A stretch of 8,128 nt of DNA, from contig JABJIU010000060.1 of assembly GCA_018661145.1 (NCBI GenBank), forward strand, positions 1 through 8,128. Reading direction: 5' to 3'. Every line of letters starts with the position of its first letter. The first letter of the stretch is position 1. The stretch is from Pseudomonadota bacterium (lineage in GTDB: Bacteria > Pseudomonadota > Gammaproteobacteria > Arenicellales > UBA868). This document shows positions 1 to 7,236 of the stretch, one piece after another. The translations under genes and the position numbers were made by a program. The notes beneath the pieces are model-generated. The model was not told the origin of the DNA and did no database searches. It saw nothing but the letters and a program-made list of their open reading frames with translations.

Positions 1-862
1 CGCCTGACTCCAGCAGCGTACCCGCGGTCAGCGCAAGACGTGCAATCGCAAACTGGGCCATGAAGTTGCCAAGCACCGGGATCTCAAGGCGGGTACGGTC
101 CCACTGAAACGCCCCGCTTTCGGTTTTGACCCATGCCTTAAAACCCGCACCAGCTACTACGACACCCGCGACGACTGCTGGCCACCAGGTGGCGGCAAAA
201 TCGCCGACGTTGAGCAGAATCTGGGTTGGCCCCGGCAACGCCCGGCCCATATCCTCAAACATAGTCGCAAACTGGGGCACCACATAGGCGAACATCACCC
301 CAAGCGCGATGACCATCGCACCCATCATCATAGCGGGATAAGTCATTGCACTTTTGAACCGGTCGGCTAGTGCCTCATCGGCCTCGCGCATTTCGGCCAG
401 TCGTACCAGCATCGCATCCAGGATGCCCCCGGTCTCGCCAGCACGCACCATGCTCAAAAAAATGTTGCCAAAATACTTCGGATACTCTGATAGCGCCTGG
501 GAGAAGTCCTGGCCCTGCTGAATAGAGGCGCTAAGGTCTGCCACCATTTCACTCATGGGACCTGTACTTTCCTGGCGGGAGACAATCTCCAGCGCTCGCG
601 CCAAGGGAAATCCCGCCTCCAGCAAAGTCGCCAGTTGCCGGGTCAGGATTGTGATATCACGGGGCTTGATTTTTTTAGCGCCACCAAGACGCAGCGACAA
701 CCCGCTGCCAGCACCGCCCCCACCGTCGGCCTTTTCCTCGATTTCCTGCAACTGGACACTTTGTCCTGCTAGTAGGGTAATGGCCTGTCTGCGGTCGGGC
801 GCTTCGATGGTACCTGAGCAGGCTTTGCCGTCTCGGACACCGCTGTACTGAAAGGAAGCCAC
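1..862 (-). CDS. gspF: GspF/PilC-family inner-membrane platform protein (3'-truncated by window edge)
   Basis: This is the polytopic inner-membrane protein that the GspE motor acts on to drive pseudopilus or pilus assembly. 287 codons are visible (the family is usually about 400), and the C-terminal part lies beyond the left edge. The start is GTG at 862, which shares its G with the TAG stop of gspE (TAGTG). It gives a typical family N-terminus (MASFQYSGVRDGKACSGTI). A Gly-rich linker follows at about residues 46-61. The first T2SSF domain spans about 69-192 and has the family motif RAGETGG (140-146). The first membrane segment is about 177-197, followed by the LPGPTQ loop (209-214), a second hydrophobic segment at about 225-242 and the IPVLGNF motif (261-267) that opens the second domain. 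No Shine-Dalgarno is visible, so translation is probably coupled to gspE. The family call is firm. T2SS versus T4P membership rests on the neighbours. Confidence 0.93.
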   Translation of the reverse strand, partial: MASFQYSGVRDGKACSGTIEAPDRRQAITLLAGQSVQLQEIEEKADGGGGAGSGLSLRLGGAKKIKPRDITILTRQLATLLEAGFPLARALEIVSRQESTGPMSEMVADLSASIQQGQDFSQALSEYPKYFGNIFLSMVRAGETGGILDAMLVRLAEMREADEALADRFKSAMTYPAMMMGAMVIALGVMFAYVVPQFATMFEDMGRALPGPTQILLNVGDFAATWWPAVVAGVVVAGAGFKAWVKTESGAFQWDRTRLEIPVLGNFMAQFAIARLALTAGTLLESG

Positions 863-3270
863 TAGTGGCCAACGCGGAATACTTCGTCCCGCGTTGTCAG
901 GCCCTGCTCTACTTTGGCGAGTCCGTCTTCGAGCAGCGTGCCCATACCATTGTCTCGGGCGTGCTGCTGAAGTTCAGCAGAACTGCGCCCCTCCATAATC
1001 AGTTTGCGCGTGTCGTCACTGATGAGCAACAGTTCGTAGATGCCAAGGCGCCCCTTGAACCCACTGTAGTCACAGTGCCGGCAACCAGGGGCATGCCAGG
1101 ATTGATCAGCCTCCTGAACACGACACTCTGTGCAGAGCCTACGCACCAGGCGCTGGGCGAATACGCCGATCACGGTAGAAGCGACCAGATAAGGATCCAC
1201 GCCCATGTCGATCAGGCGCGTCACAGCGGTGGCCGTATCATTGGTATGCAGGGTCGAGAATACGAGGTGGCCTGTCAGTGCCGACTGGGCCGCGGTCTCG
1301 GCGGTCTCACGATCGCGAATCTCGCCCACGAGAATTACATCCGGGTCGAGGCGGAGGATACTTCGAAGCACCGCAGCAAAGGTCAGGTCGATCTTGGCGT
1401 TGACCTGTATCTGCTTGATTCCCTCCAGTTGATATTCGACCGGATCCTCGACCGTGATGACATTCACTTCAGGCGTACTGATCTCGTTAATGGTGGCATA
1501 CAGAGTCGTGGTCTTGCCCGAGCCAGTAGGCCCGGTCACTAGAACAATGCCGTTAGCACGGCGGATCAGGTCCTGCCACTGAGACCCGATCGTCGGCCCC
1601 ATGCGCAGGTCTTCCAGACTGACCCGGATACTCGACTTATCGAGGATGCGCATAACTACGCTTTCGCCGTGCACTGTCGGGACGGTCGCCACACGCAGGT
1701 CAAAACTGCGACCCTCGATCCGAAGTGAAATTCGACCATCCTGCGGCAGGCGTCGCTCCGCGATATCGAGATCCGCCAAAATCTTGATACGACTGATTAC
1801 CGCCGGCTGGTATTGTCTGGGGACGCTATTCACGGCCTGCAATACGCCATCAATTCGGTAACGTACTTCGAGGCGGGTCTCTCCTGGATCTAGGTGAATA
1901 TCTGAAACCCCTCGGCTGATCGCCTCGGAGAAAATGCTGTTCACCAGTTTAATAACTGGCGCCGCCTGTGCCTGCTCTTCAATATCGTCCAGTTGTTCCA
2001 GCTTTTGCCAGTCGTCGACAGCGTCACTGTCGCTTTCTTCTTCCTGCGTCTCACCCAGATTCTGGTAAGTTGTCTCGATCAGTCGCTCAAGAAACTCGGG
2101 CTCAGTCAGGCGCAGTCGCACTGGCGCGCCCAGCAAGGTCGCGCACTCGCTGGCAAGCGACCCCAAAAACGGTGTCACCGTTAGTACCTGAACTCCCTGA
2201 GCGTCATAGAAAATCGGCAGTAAATGATGCATCCGGGCAAAATCTGCCGGAAACCGGCGAGGCAGTTCTGCATCAATCAGAAGGTCGTCAGTCGGGTAGA
2301 GCGGATCGATCCCGGTAACCTGCTCGAGGATCTTTAGCACCGCGCGAGGTTCCTGATGGTTGTAGCGGAACCTACGCCATAGGTTAACCGGACTTTCGCG
2401 TAGCAGTTCCAGAACGAGGCGGGCGCCTTGCTCGCTCTCCGGCTGAAACAACAAAGCGTCGTTTTCCAGCCGCGGCAGCGATAACTCTCGGGTAATGCGT
2501 TCGTCGATCTTGCGACTGCGGGTCCGAAGGCGTTTAAGTTGCGCCTCATCAAGGCGCCAGCATTCTCCCGGCGTCGCTACCCGCATCGCCGCGTTGTACA
2601 CCCTATATTGCAACAGGCCTGCGGTACCGGTCAGGGCGCCAGGGCCCAAAGTCGCAACTACGGTATCCTGTGCGCTCTCTTTGATGATCCTAAACTCACC
2701 GCTCGCGACCAAGAACGCGTGCTTTGCCACGTCGTTTTCATGAAAAAGGTGATCACCCGCGTCGTGTCGCTCAAAACACGGGGTGAGTTCACGTACCAGG
2801 ACAAAAAGATCGATTGCGTTAAGTTCGGCAAAAAGTTGCGTCTTGCGCAACAGGTGAAATTGCTGATCGAGACCTGCGTTCAGTGCGAGTGCGGAACGGT
2901 ACTCCGAATGCGATGAAAGCCAGTCGTCGAATTGCGGTCGGTCCAGGGATGCCAGCGTGGTGTCTTCAGCCGCGCGAAACTCAGCACTTTCCTCGCCACC
3001 ATTCAACAGAGCAGGGACACCGACGATCTCTCCCTGTCCCACCGTGTAGGCGTACGCTCCGTCGGCCAGGCCGCGATTTTCTGATACCTGAACGTTACCC
3101 GACCGAACCAGAAACGCAGCGACTGCTTCATCACCCGCCTTTTTAAAAACCTCTCCGGCGGGTACATCACGCGTCTCCCCAAAGCACTCTGCCAGGCTCT
3201 CCATCAGTTCAACCGGCATTCCCGTCATCAGACGGGACTGGGAAAGAGACTGGGCAATACTGGCATGCAC
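862..3270 (-). CDS. gspE: GspE/PilB-type traffic ATPase with two N-terminal cyclic-nucleotide-binding-like domains
   Basis: This is the cytoplasmic hexameric ATPase that powers pseudopilus or pilus assembly through GspF. At 802 residues it is much longer than a usual GspE (about 500-570). Residues about 14-130 and 140-262 each resemble a CRP-type beta-roll with a following helix. About 270-400 is a T2SSE N-domain-like region, followed by an acidic linker (about 406-434). The motor core has the N2 motif SDIHLDPGETRLEVRYRIDG (456-475), Walker A GPTGSGKTT (580-588), Asp box TVEDPVEY (606-613), Walker B DPDVILVGEIRD (642-653) and His box with TGHLVFSTLHTNDT (666-679). A four-Cys zinc site (C713, C716, C730, C733) has an unusually short 13-residue spacer. 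All catalytic motifs are intact, so an active ATPase is expected. The start is GTG, since an in-frame TAA lies just upstream; Met15 is an alternative. No clear Shine-Dalgarno is seen. The gene begins 34 bases after the secretin stop and overlaps gspF by one base. Confidence 0.95.
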   Translation of the reverse strand: MHASIAQSLSQSRLMTGMPVELMESLAECFGETRDVPAGEVFKKAGDEAVAAFLVRSGNVQVSENRGLADGAYAYTVGQGEIVGVPALLNGGEESAEFRAAEDTTLASLDRPQFDDWLSSHSEYRSALALNAGLDQQFHLLRKTQLFAELNAIDLFVLVRELTPCFERHDAGDHLFHENDVAKHAFLVASGEFRIIKESAQDTVVATLGPGALTGTAGLLQYRVYNAAMRVATPGECWRLDEAQLKRLRTRSRKIDERITRELSLPRLENDALLFQPESEQGARLVLELLRESPVNLWRRFRYNHQEPRAVLKILEQVTGIDPLYPTDDLLIDAELPRRFPADFARMHHLLPIFYDAQGVQVLTVTPFLGSLASECATLLGAPVRLRLTEPEFLERLIETTYQNLGETQEEESDSDAVDDWQKLEQLDDIEEQAQAAPVIKLVNSIFSEAISRGVSDIHLDPGETRLEVRYRIDGVLQAVNSVPRQYQPAVISRIKILADLDIAERRLPQDGRISLRIEGRSFDLRVATVPTVHGESVVMRILDKSSIRVSLEDLRMGPTIGSQWQDLIRRANGIVLVTGPTGSGKTTTLYATINEISTPEVNVITVEDPVEYQLEGIKQIQVNAKIDLTFAAVLRSILRLDPDVILVGEIRDRETAETAAQSALTGHLVFSTLHTNDTATAVTRLIDMGVDPYLVASTVIGVFAQRLVRRLCTECRVQEADQSWHAPGCRHCDYSGFKGRLGIYELLLISDDTRKLIMEGRSSAELQQHARDNGMGTLLEDGLAKVEQGLTTRDEVFRVGH

Positions 3271-3304
3271 GGGATTATTGGATTACCGGGTGGAACTCGC
3301 CGCC

Positions 3305-5080
3305 CTAAAGGTCAAACTCCATCTCGATGTGATCAAGCGCGCCAGCTGTAGCTGCGCCGGGATGCTTGAGCAACTGATCAGTGCCGACCTGAATCGCTTC
3401 CTGCTCGGAAAGAATCACATAGGGCGTAATCAGTATGAGCAATTCTGTTGATTTTTTCTGTTTCTGCTGAGACCCGAACAACAGACCCACCCCCGGCAGA
3501 TCTTTTAACTCCGGAACCCCAGAGTTACCTCCCGAAACATCATCGCGGATCAAGCCGCTGATCACAAGCGTGTGCTTGTCCTTGATAATGACGTGGGTCT
3601 TGACCAGACGTTCGGTGATGACGTGCTGGTTGTTACCTGAAGCGCCGGCGCCGGCGATAACATTGCTGTTGGAGATCTCAAGGTCAAGAGTCACGTCCCG
3701 GTTACTGGCAATCGTGGGCTTCAGTTTGAGCTCAAGACCCACCTTCTCGCGATCATAGGTCTCGATAGGTTGGTTGTTGGTATCCATCCGGGTTTCCTTT
3801 AGCACCGGAATCTCGTCACCAATACGAAGATTGGCCTCCATGTTGTTCGAGGCCATGAGATGCGGTGAGGCCAATACCCGGGCATCGGTGTCACTGGCCA
3901 GCAGGTTCACCATCATCGAATAATTCTTGGGATCCAAAAGTGCGTAGTTTAATCCCCCTGGGCTTCCGGACAGAACATTCTGCGCGTTGTCGATTACGCT
4001 TGAACCGACCGCAAACGTGCTCGGATCAGAGAAGGTCAACGCTGCCATCGGCAGCACGTTCAGCAACTGCTGCCACTGTAAGCCCATGCGGCTGTTATGA
4101 TCCAGCGTGATCTCGACAACTTTTGCCTCCAGTAGTATTTGCGGGCTGCGTTTATCCAATTCCACCAGCATAGTGACCACCGCCTGATGATACTTTTCCT
4201 CTGCCGTAATAATCAGGCTGTTGGTGCGCTCTTCAATCATTACGCTACCGGAAACCAATGCACTTTCGCCCTCGGCCGCACTTGGCGGGGCCTCCTGCCC
4301 TGCCAACTGTGCGACAAATCCAGCGATAACCGGACCCAGATTTGGTGCCGCTGCATACTGCAGAGGATAAGTCCTGGTGACGGCGACACGTTGGGGAAGG
4401 TCCAACTCCTCCACCAGTTTCAGGATCGAGCGCAACTTGGAAGCTGACGCTGTCACAAGCACAACACCAGCATCCCGGTTGGTCGATACCGGTCGCATCA
4501 GCCCCATCGCGGCCAGAGTTTCAGCGAGGGTTTCCTCATCGATATGCTGCGGACGTATGGCCAGCACCGCAACCTGTTCATCGGGCATTTCAGGGTAAAA
4601 GATGGGAAAGCCACTCATCTCTGCGATGGCATCCTGGACCACACTGATAAAACCATCGTTCTCGATCACCGCAAAACCCCGGTGTTTCAGGAGCGAATGA
4701 AGCAGATTCACCGCCTGCTTCTGCGTAACCGGGCCCGGCGATATGACGGTGACAACTCCTGACACCCCTTCACCTGGGACCACGTTGATGGCCAACAGAT
4801 TGGAATAAGCCTCCAGCACCTCGAAAATGTCGGCGTCCCGGAAATTGATTGTGAAAAGCGGTTCGCCGGGTCCTTCCTGGTTACTAAGGCCGTCACCGCT
4901 GCTGTCATCAGTTTCGCTCACTACCGCCGGTAGAGTAAGTTCATCTTCACCGGACTCAATGAGGCTCGACTGGGCCAACGATGCAGCAGTTCCCCAAACG
5001 AGCATAGCCAAGCCTGCCGCTACACCAAAAAGCAGGCTCAAAATATTTGCAAACTGGGCATTGTTAACCTTGGTCGTCAT
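3305..5080 (-). CDS. gspD: GspD-type secretin, outer-membrane channel
   Basis: This protein would form the multimeric outer-membrane pore of the system. It has 591 residues from ATG at 5080; an in-frame TTG two codons upstream (5086) is an alternative. The N-terminus has a hydrophobic signal-type segment (about 12-33) with possible Sec cleavage after SLA36. An acidic, low-complexity stretch (about 43-74) follows. An N0-type domain starts with TINFRDADIFEVLE (77-90), in the style of GspD. N1/N2-type ring domains lie at about 168-230 and 233-311; the second contains the motif ERTNSLIITA (284-293). The secretin barrel domain is about 313-557, with the hallmark VPELKDLPGVGLLFG (522-536) and the closing strand ELLILITPYVI (546-556). 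Only about 34 residues follow the barrel, so there is little room for a pilotin-binding S-domain. At 591 residues it is shorter than classical GspD, and probably one N-domain is missing. No AMIN domain of the PilQ type is seen. A 70-base gap precedes it. Confidence 0.94.
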   Translation of the reverse strand: MTTKVNNAQFANILSLLFGVAAGLAMLVWGTAASLAQSSLIESGEDELTLPAVVSETDDSSGDGLSNQEGPGEPLFTINFRDADIFEVLEAYSNLLAINVVPGEGVSGVVTVISPGPVTQKQAVNLLHSLLKHRGFAVIENDGFISVVQDAIAEMSGFPIFYPEMPDEQVAVLAIRPQHIDEETLAETLAAMGLMRPVSTNRDAGVVLVTASASKLRSILKLVEELDLPQRVAVTRTYPLQYAAAPNLGPVIAGFVAQLAGQEAPPSAAEGESALVSGSVMIEERTNSLIITAEEKYHQAVVTMLVELDKRSPQILLEAKVVEITLDHNSRMGLQWQQLLNVLPMAALTFSDPSTFAVGSSVIDNAQNVLSGSPGGLNYALLDPKNYSMMVNLLASDTDARVLASPHLMASNNMEANLRIGDEIPVLKETRMDTNNQPIETYDREKVGLELKLKPTIASNRDVTLDLEISNSNVIAGAGASGNNQHVITERLVKTHVIIKDKHTLVISGLIRDDVSGGNSGVPELKDLPGVGLLFGSQQKQKKSTELLILITPYVILSEQEAIQVGTDQLLKHPGAATAGALDHIEMEFDL

Positions 5081-5086
5081 TTCCAA

Positions 5087-5150
5087 CCGTTAGCCAATTT
5101 TTCTTGTGTCAGATTTAAAGGTTCGCTGCGAAACTCTTGCGCGTATCTAT
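5087..5150. other. Short intergenic gap between the GspC-like gene and gspD
   Basis: This is one of only two real gaps in the cluster; the other is 34 bases (3271-3304). It is more AT-rich than its surroundings. On the minus strand it holds a small inverted repeat, TTCG-CAG-CGAA, and a TTTAAAT tract. Neither is strong enough to be called a terminator or promoter. It could hold a weak internal promoter for gspD-E-F, but the sequence alone does not support that. Confidence 0.4.
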
Positions 5151-5741
5151 CTAGTAATCCATAAGGAAACTGCTGGCTCTGAGTTCGTCTTCTTCCTCGC
5201 CCAGTCTAACCCTAACCGAGGTCGGAGAGATTTCAGCCACCACTGATCCGTTGAGATCATCCCCGTTTTTAACATAAACCGTCACACCGATGTTGTCATC
5301 GCGCACCACGGCGATAGACTGACCGCTGGAACCGGTCAGTGTACCGATCAACTCGAGTCCATCCAGATCAGGCAAGGGCGGTGGAGGCGGTTCGGACTCT
5401 GTCTCGACCACTTCCTCGAGGGGCTCTTCCTCCTCCGGGATTTCGGGCTCAAGTTCCAGAAGGGCTGCATCGTCACGCCTCACCGTACCGAATTCATAGA
5501 GATTCGCGCGCGACGTGCTCATGGGCTCAATGACTGGGAAGGGATAAACGAATCGATCTGATTTATCTGCAAGGGCGACTGCCCCTGCCGCAACAGCGCG
5601 GCCGGACGCCGCCTCCGGCTCAGGCACAAACTGCATCGCGACCCCCGCTATGACAAATATCATCGCGACCAGCAACTCGAAGCGGATCAACCGGCCCAGA
5701 GTTCGCCTCGACGTTAGCCGGGTCTTCCAGTCAGCCTTCAT
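5151..5741 (-). CDS. Short GspC/PilP-like inner-membrane coupling protein (HR domain, no PDZ)
   Basis: This probably links the inner-membrane platform to the secretin, like GspC in T2SS or PilP in T4P. It has 196 residues. A basic cytoplasmic tail (1-20) leads to a single membrane anchor (about 21-39). A periplasmic region then runs into an acidic and proline-rich linker (about 95-124, with EEEE and PPPPP runs), and a compact domain lies at about 129-182 (LELIGTLTGSSGQSIAVV onward). That domain has the GspC homology-region pattern: a 'L.G...' strand, a 'S.AVV' strand, then 'Y.K.GD'. There is no lipobox, unlike PilP, and no C-terminal PDZ or coiled coil, unlike full GspC (usually about 270-300 residues). 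The ATG at 5741 overlaps the end of the upstream gene by 11 bases and has a near-ideal Shine-Dalgarno (AGGAGGTG). The role is inferred from fold pattern, topology and position next to the secretin gene. Confidence 0.8.
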   Translation of the reverse strand: MKADWKTRLTSRRTLGRLIRFELLVAMIFVIAGVAMQFVPEPEAASGRAVAAGAVALADKSDRFVYPFPVIEPMSTSRANLYEFGTVRRDDAALLELEPEIPEEEEPLEEVVETESEPPPPPLPDLDGLELIGTLTGSSGQSIAVVRDDNIGVTVYVKNGDDLNGSVVAEISPTSVRVRLGEEEDELRASSFLMDY

Positions 5742-7236
5742 CTAACACCTCCTGCATCGACCGCAACCATGTTGCGTCAACCAGTTCACTACGGCTGGTA
5801 TCAGGAACAGGCTCACCCAACTCGAGCAACACTTCCTGCAGAAAATCTAGACCAAAGGCTGCATCTGAAGTCAGTTGTTCTGTGAACTGCGCGGGGTCAA
5901 CGTATCTCGTCTTCGACAATGCTGCGGCTGTTGCATCCGGATTCCGGCGCCTGAGCCAGGCATGGGCCAAACCCGTCGCTTCCGGATCCTGCGATTCCAG
6001 CCCGCGCGCGGCATCGAGCAACGCCTGGCTAACCGCTCGCCAGCGCTGTGGGAAACGGCTGAGCGAGTCAGTGCTTACGATAAGGTAAGAGTGCCACTCA
6101 CTGCTATTGTCAGCAAAACCCTCGAGTTCGCGCAGGCCAAGGTAATCGAGTCTGGCGCCGTCCAGGTCACTTACGAGGGCCGCATCAATAAGGCCGCTCC
6201 TAAGGTGGCGGACCATGGCGCGCCGGTCAAGATAAACCATGTCAATGTCGGAACGACTCATACCTGTGTCATACAACATCTGCAAAAGACTGACCTCCGC
6301 CATACCGAGACTCTCGACTCCGAGCGTTTTGCCGGCCAGGCTGTCGAGTCCATCAATAAGGCTGTCGGTTCTGCTTACCAGTGATACCGACAGCGGCAAC
6401 TGGCCCAGTGGCATAAGCACCCGCACAGGGGCTCCCGCGAGACGGTAGCGAATAAGGTCGTAAAGACTACCCACCACCCCGTCGAACTCTCCTGACAAAA
6501 GTCGATCTGCGCTCAACTGTGGTGATCCAGCCGGTACCAGGCCAACGGCAACCTGGGCTGCTGCAAAGGCCCCACCTGTGTGGGCTACATAGACAGGCAA
6601 ATCTGCAGCCCCGCCATGGACCCCGATAATCAAGGGCTCAGCGTTATCGGCTGTTGCCTCCCTCGAAGGCGTTGGCGTGGGGTCCATAAAGCGCAGCCGC
6701 GCCTGTGACTGCCCCTCCTTGGGGGGATTCATCTCCAGTTCCATCAGGTTAAGCCGTCGCGGGGAAGTTTCCAGCAAATACAGGTACCTTCGCAACGCCG
6801 GGTAATCGCCGATCAGCTCAAGATCATGTATCCGCCCTTCAAGATCGAGCGTGGTTTCAACGTCTGGCATCAGTTGGCGTAACTGACTACCGCTGATACT
6901 GGCATACGCTGTCAATTCATCAATCAGGGACTCAATCGGCGCCGCCTGGGCAATAAGGTCCTGTGCAAAATATGCCTCAAGTGCGTTCATCTCCCGCTCG
7001 AGCTCCACCAGCCGCTGCTCACGTCGGGGCAGCATGCGAATCTTCTGGATATAACCGGTCGACAACTGTTCCGCCCGATCCCGCTGTTCCAGCGCTTGAT
7101 CAAACCTGAATACCAATGGCTCGATCAACTGGGTGTATCCTGCAATCACAAAAAGAAAGAGTGCCACGATGCCAAGTGCCCGTCGATCACGCGCACTCAT
7201 CCTGCTCAAAGCACCTCCGGATTCAGGGCGACTCAT
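5731..7236 (-). CDS. GspM/PilO-type alignment protein fused to a periplasmic substrate-binding-protein-like (NMT1/SsuA-type) domain
   Basis: This 501-residue protein is much longer than a normal PilO/GspM (about 160-220). The N-terminal half is a standard alignment-complex subunit: a short cytoplasmic tail, one membrane anchor (about 20-38), a charged coiled coil (about 43-95) and a ferredoxin-like PilO domain (about 97-184). The latter has the typical pattern of a strand, GDYPALRRYLYLLE (143-156), then RLNLMELEMNP (161-171). A Pro/Thr linker (about 185-199) leads into a periplasmic domain (about 200-475) that reads like an ABC-type nitrate/sulfonate/thiamine-precursor binding protein: PLIIGVHGG, LLSGEFDGVVGS (246-257), SLAGKTLGVESLG (299-311), a 'G.S..DI..VYLD' block (325-337), LRSGLIDAALVSD (345-357), and a helical C-terminus. 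The domain has no signal peptide of its own, so the PilO anchor would place it in the periplasm. The ATG overlaps the upstream stop (ATGA) and has GAGGA six bases before it. No ABC permease or ATPase genes are adjacent. The ligand is unknown. Confidence 0.88.
   Translation of the reverse strand: MSRPESGGALSRMSARDRRALGIVALFLFVIAGYTQLIEPLVFRFDQALEQRDRAEQLSTGYIQKIRMLPRREQRLVELEREMNALEAYFAQDLIAQAAPIESLIDELTAYASISGSQLRQLMPDVETTLDLEGRIHDLELIGDYPALRRYLYLLETSPRRLNLMELEMNPPKEGQSQARLRFMDPTPTPSREATADNAEPLIIGVHGGAADLPVYVAHTGGAFAAAQVAVGLVPAGSPQLSADRLLSGEFDGVVGSLYDLIRYRLAGAPVRVLMPLGQLPLSVSLVSRTDSLIDGLDSLAGKTLGVESLGMAEVSLLQMLYDTGMSRSDIDMVYLDRRAMVRHLRSGLIDAALVSDLDGARLDYLGLRELEGFADNSSEWHSYLIVSTDSLSRFPQRWRAVSQALLDAARGLESQDPEATGLAHAWLRRRNPDATAAALSKTRYVDPAQFTEQLTSDAAFGLDFLQEVLLELGEPVPDTSRSELVDATWLRSMQEVLDEG
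5746..5753 (-). promoter_or_regulatory. Strong ribosome binding site for the GspC-like gene
   Basis: AGGAGGTG on the minus strand lies about 4-6 bases before ATG 5741 and inside the 3' end of the PilO-SBP fusion gene. It is the best Shine-Dalgarno in the window. It fixes the start of the GspC-like protein and indicates strong independent or coupled initiation there. Confidence 0.8.

Noticed and set aside
675..872. A minus-strand ATG frame at the start of the gspF region
   Set aside because: It is out of frame with the clear GspF sequence. The GTG at 862 gives a family-like N-terminus and a continuous frame to the left edge.
865..1542. A 225-codon plus-strand open frame antisense to the GspE motor core
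   Set aside because: It lies fully opposite conserved ATPase motifs (Walker A and B, His box, Cys pairs), its protein has no recognisable family pattern, and long antisense frames are common in GC-rich genes.
5087..5150. Terminator or promoter between the GspC-like gene and gspD
   Set aside because: The inverted repeat is only four base pairs with a three-base loop and lacks a following U-tract. No convincing -35/-10 pair was seen around the TTTAAAT tract.
5875..6384. A 169-codon plus-strand frame opposite the SBP-like domain
   Set aside because: The minus-strand frame carries the conserved binding-protein blocks. The plus-strand product shows no domain pattern and no ribosome binding site.
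5734..6639. The SBP-like region as evidence of an ABC transporter operon
   Set aside because: No permease or ABC-type transport ATPase is adjacent, the only ATPase is a secretion motor, and the domain is in frame with PilO rather than having its own signal peptide.
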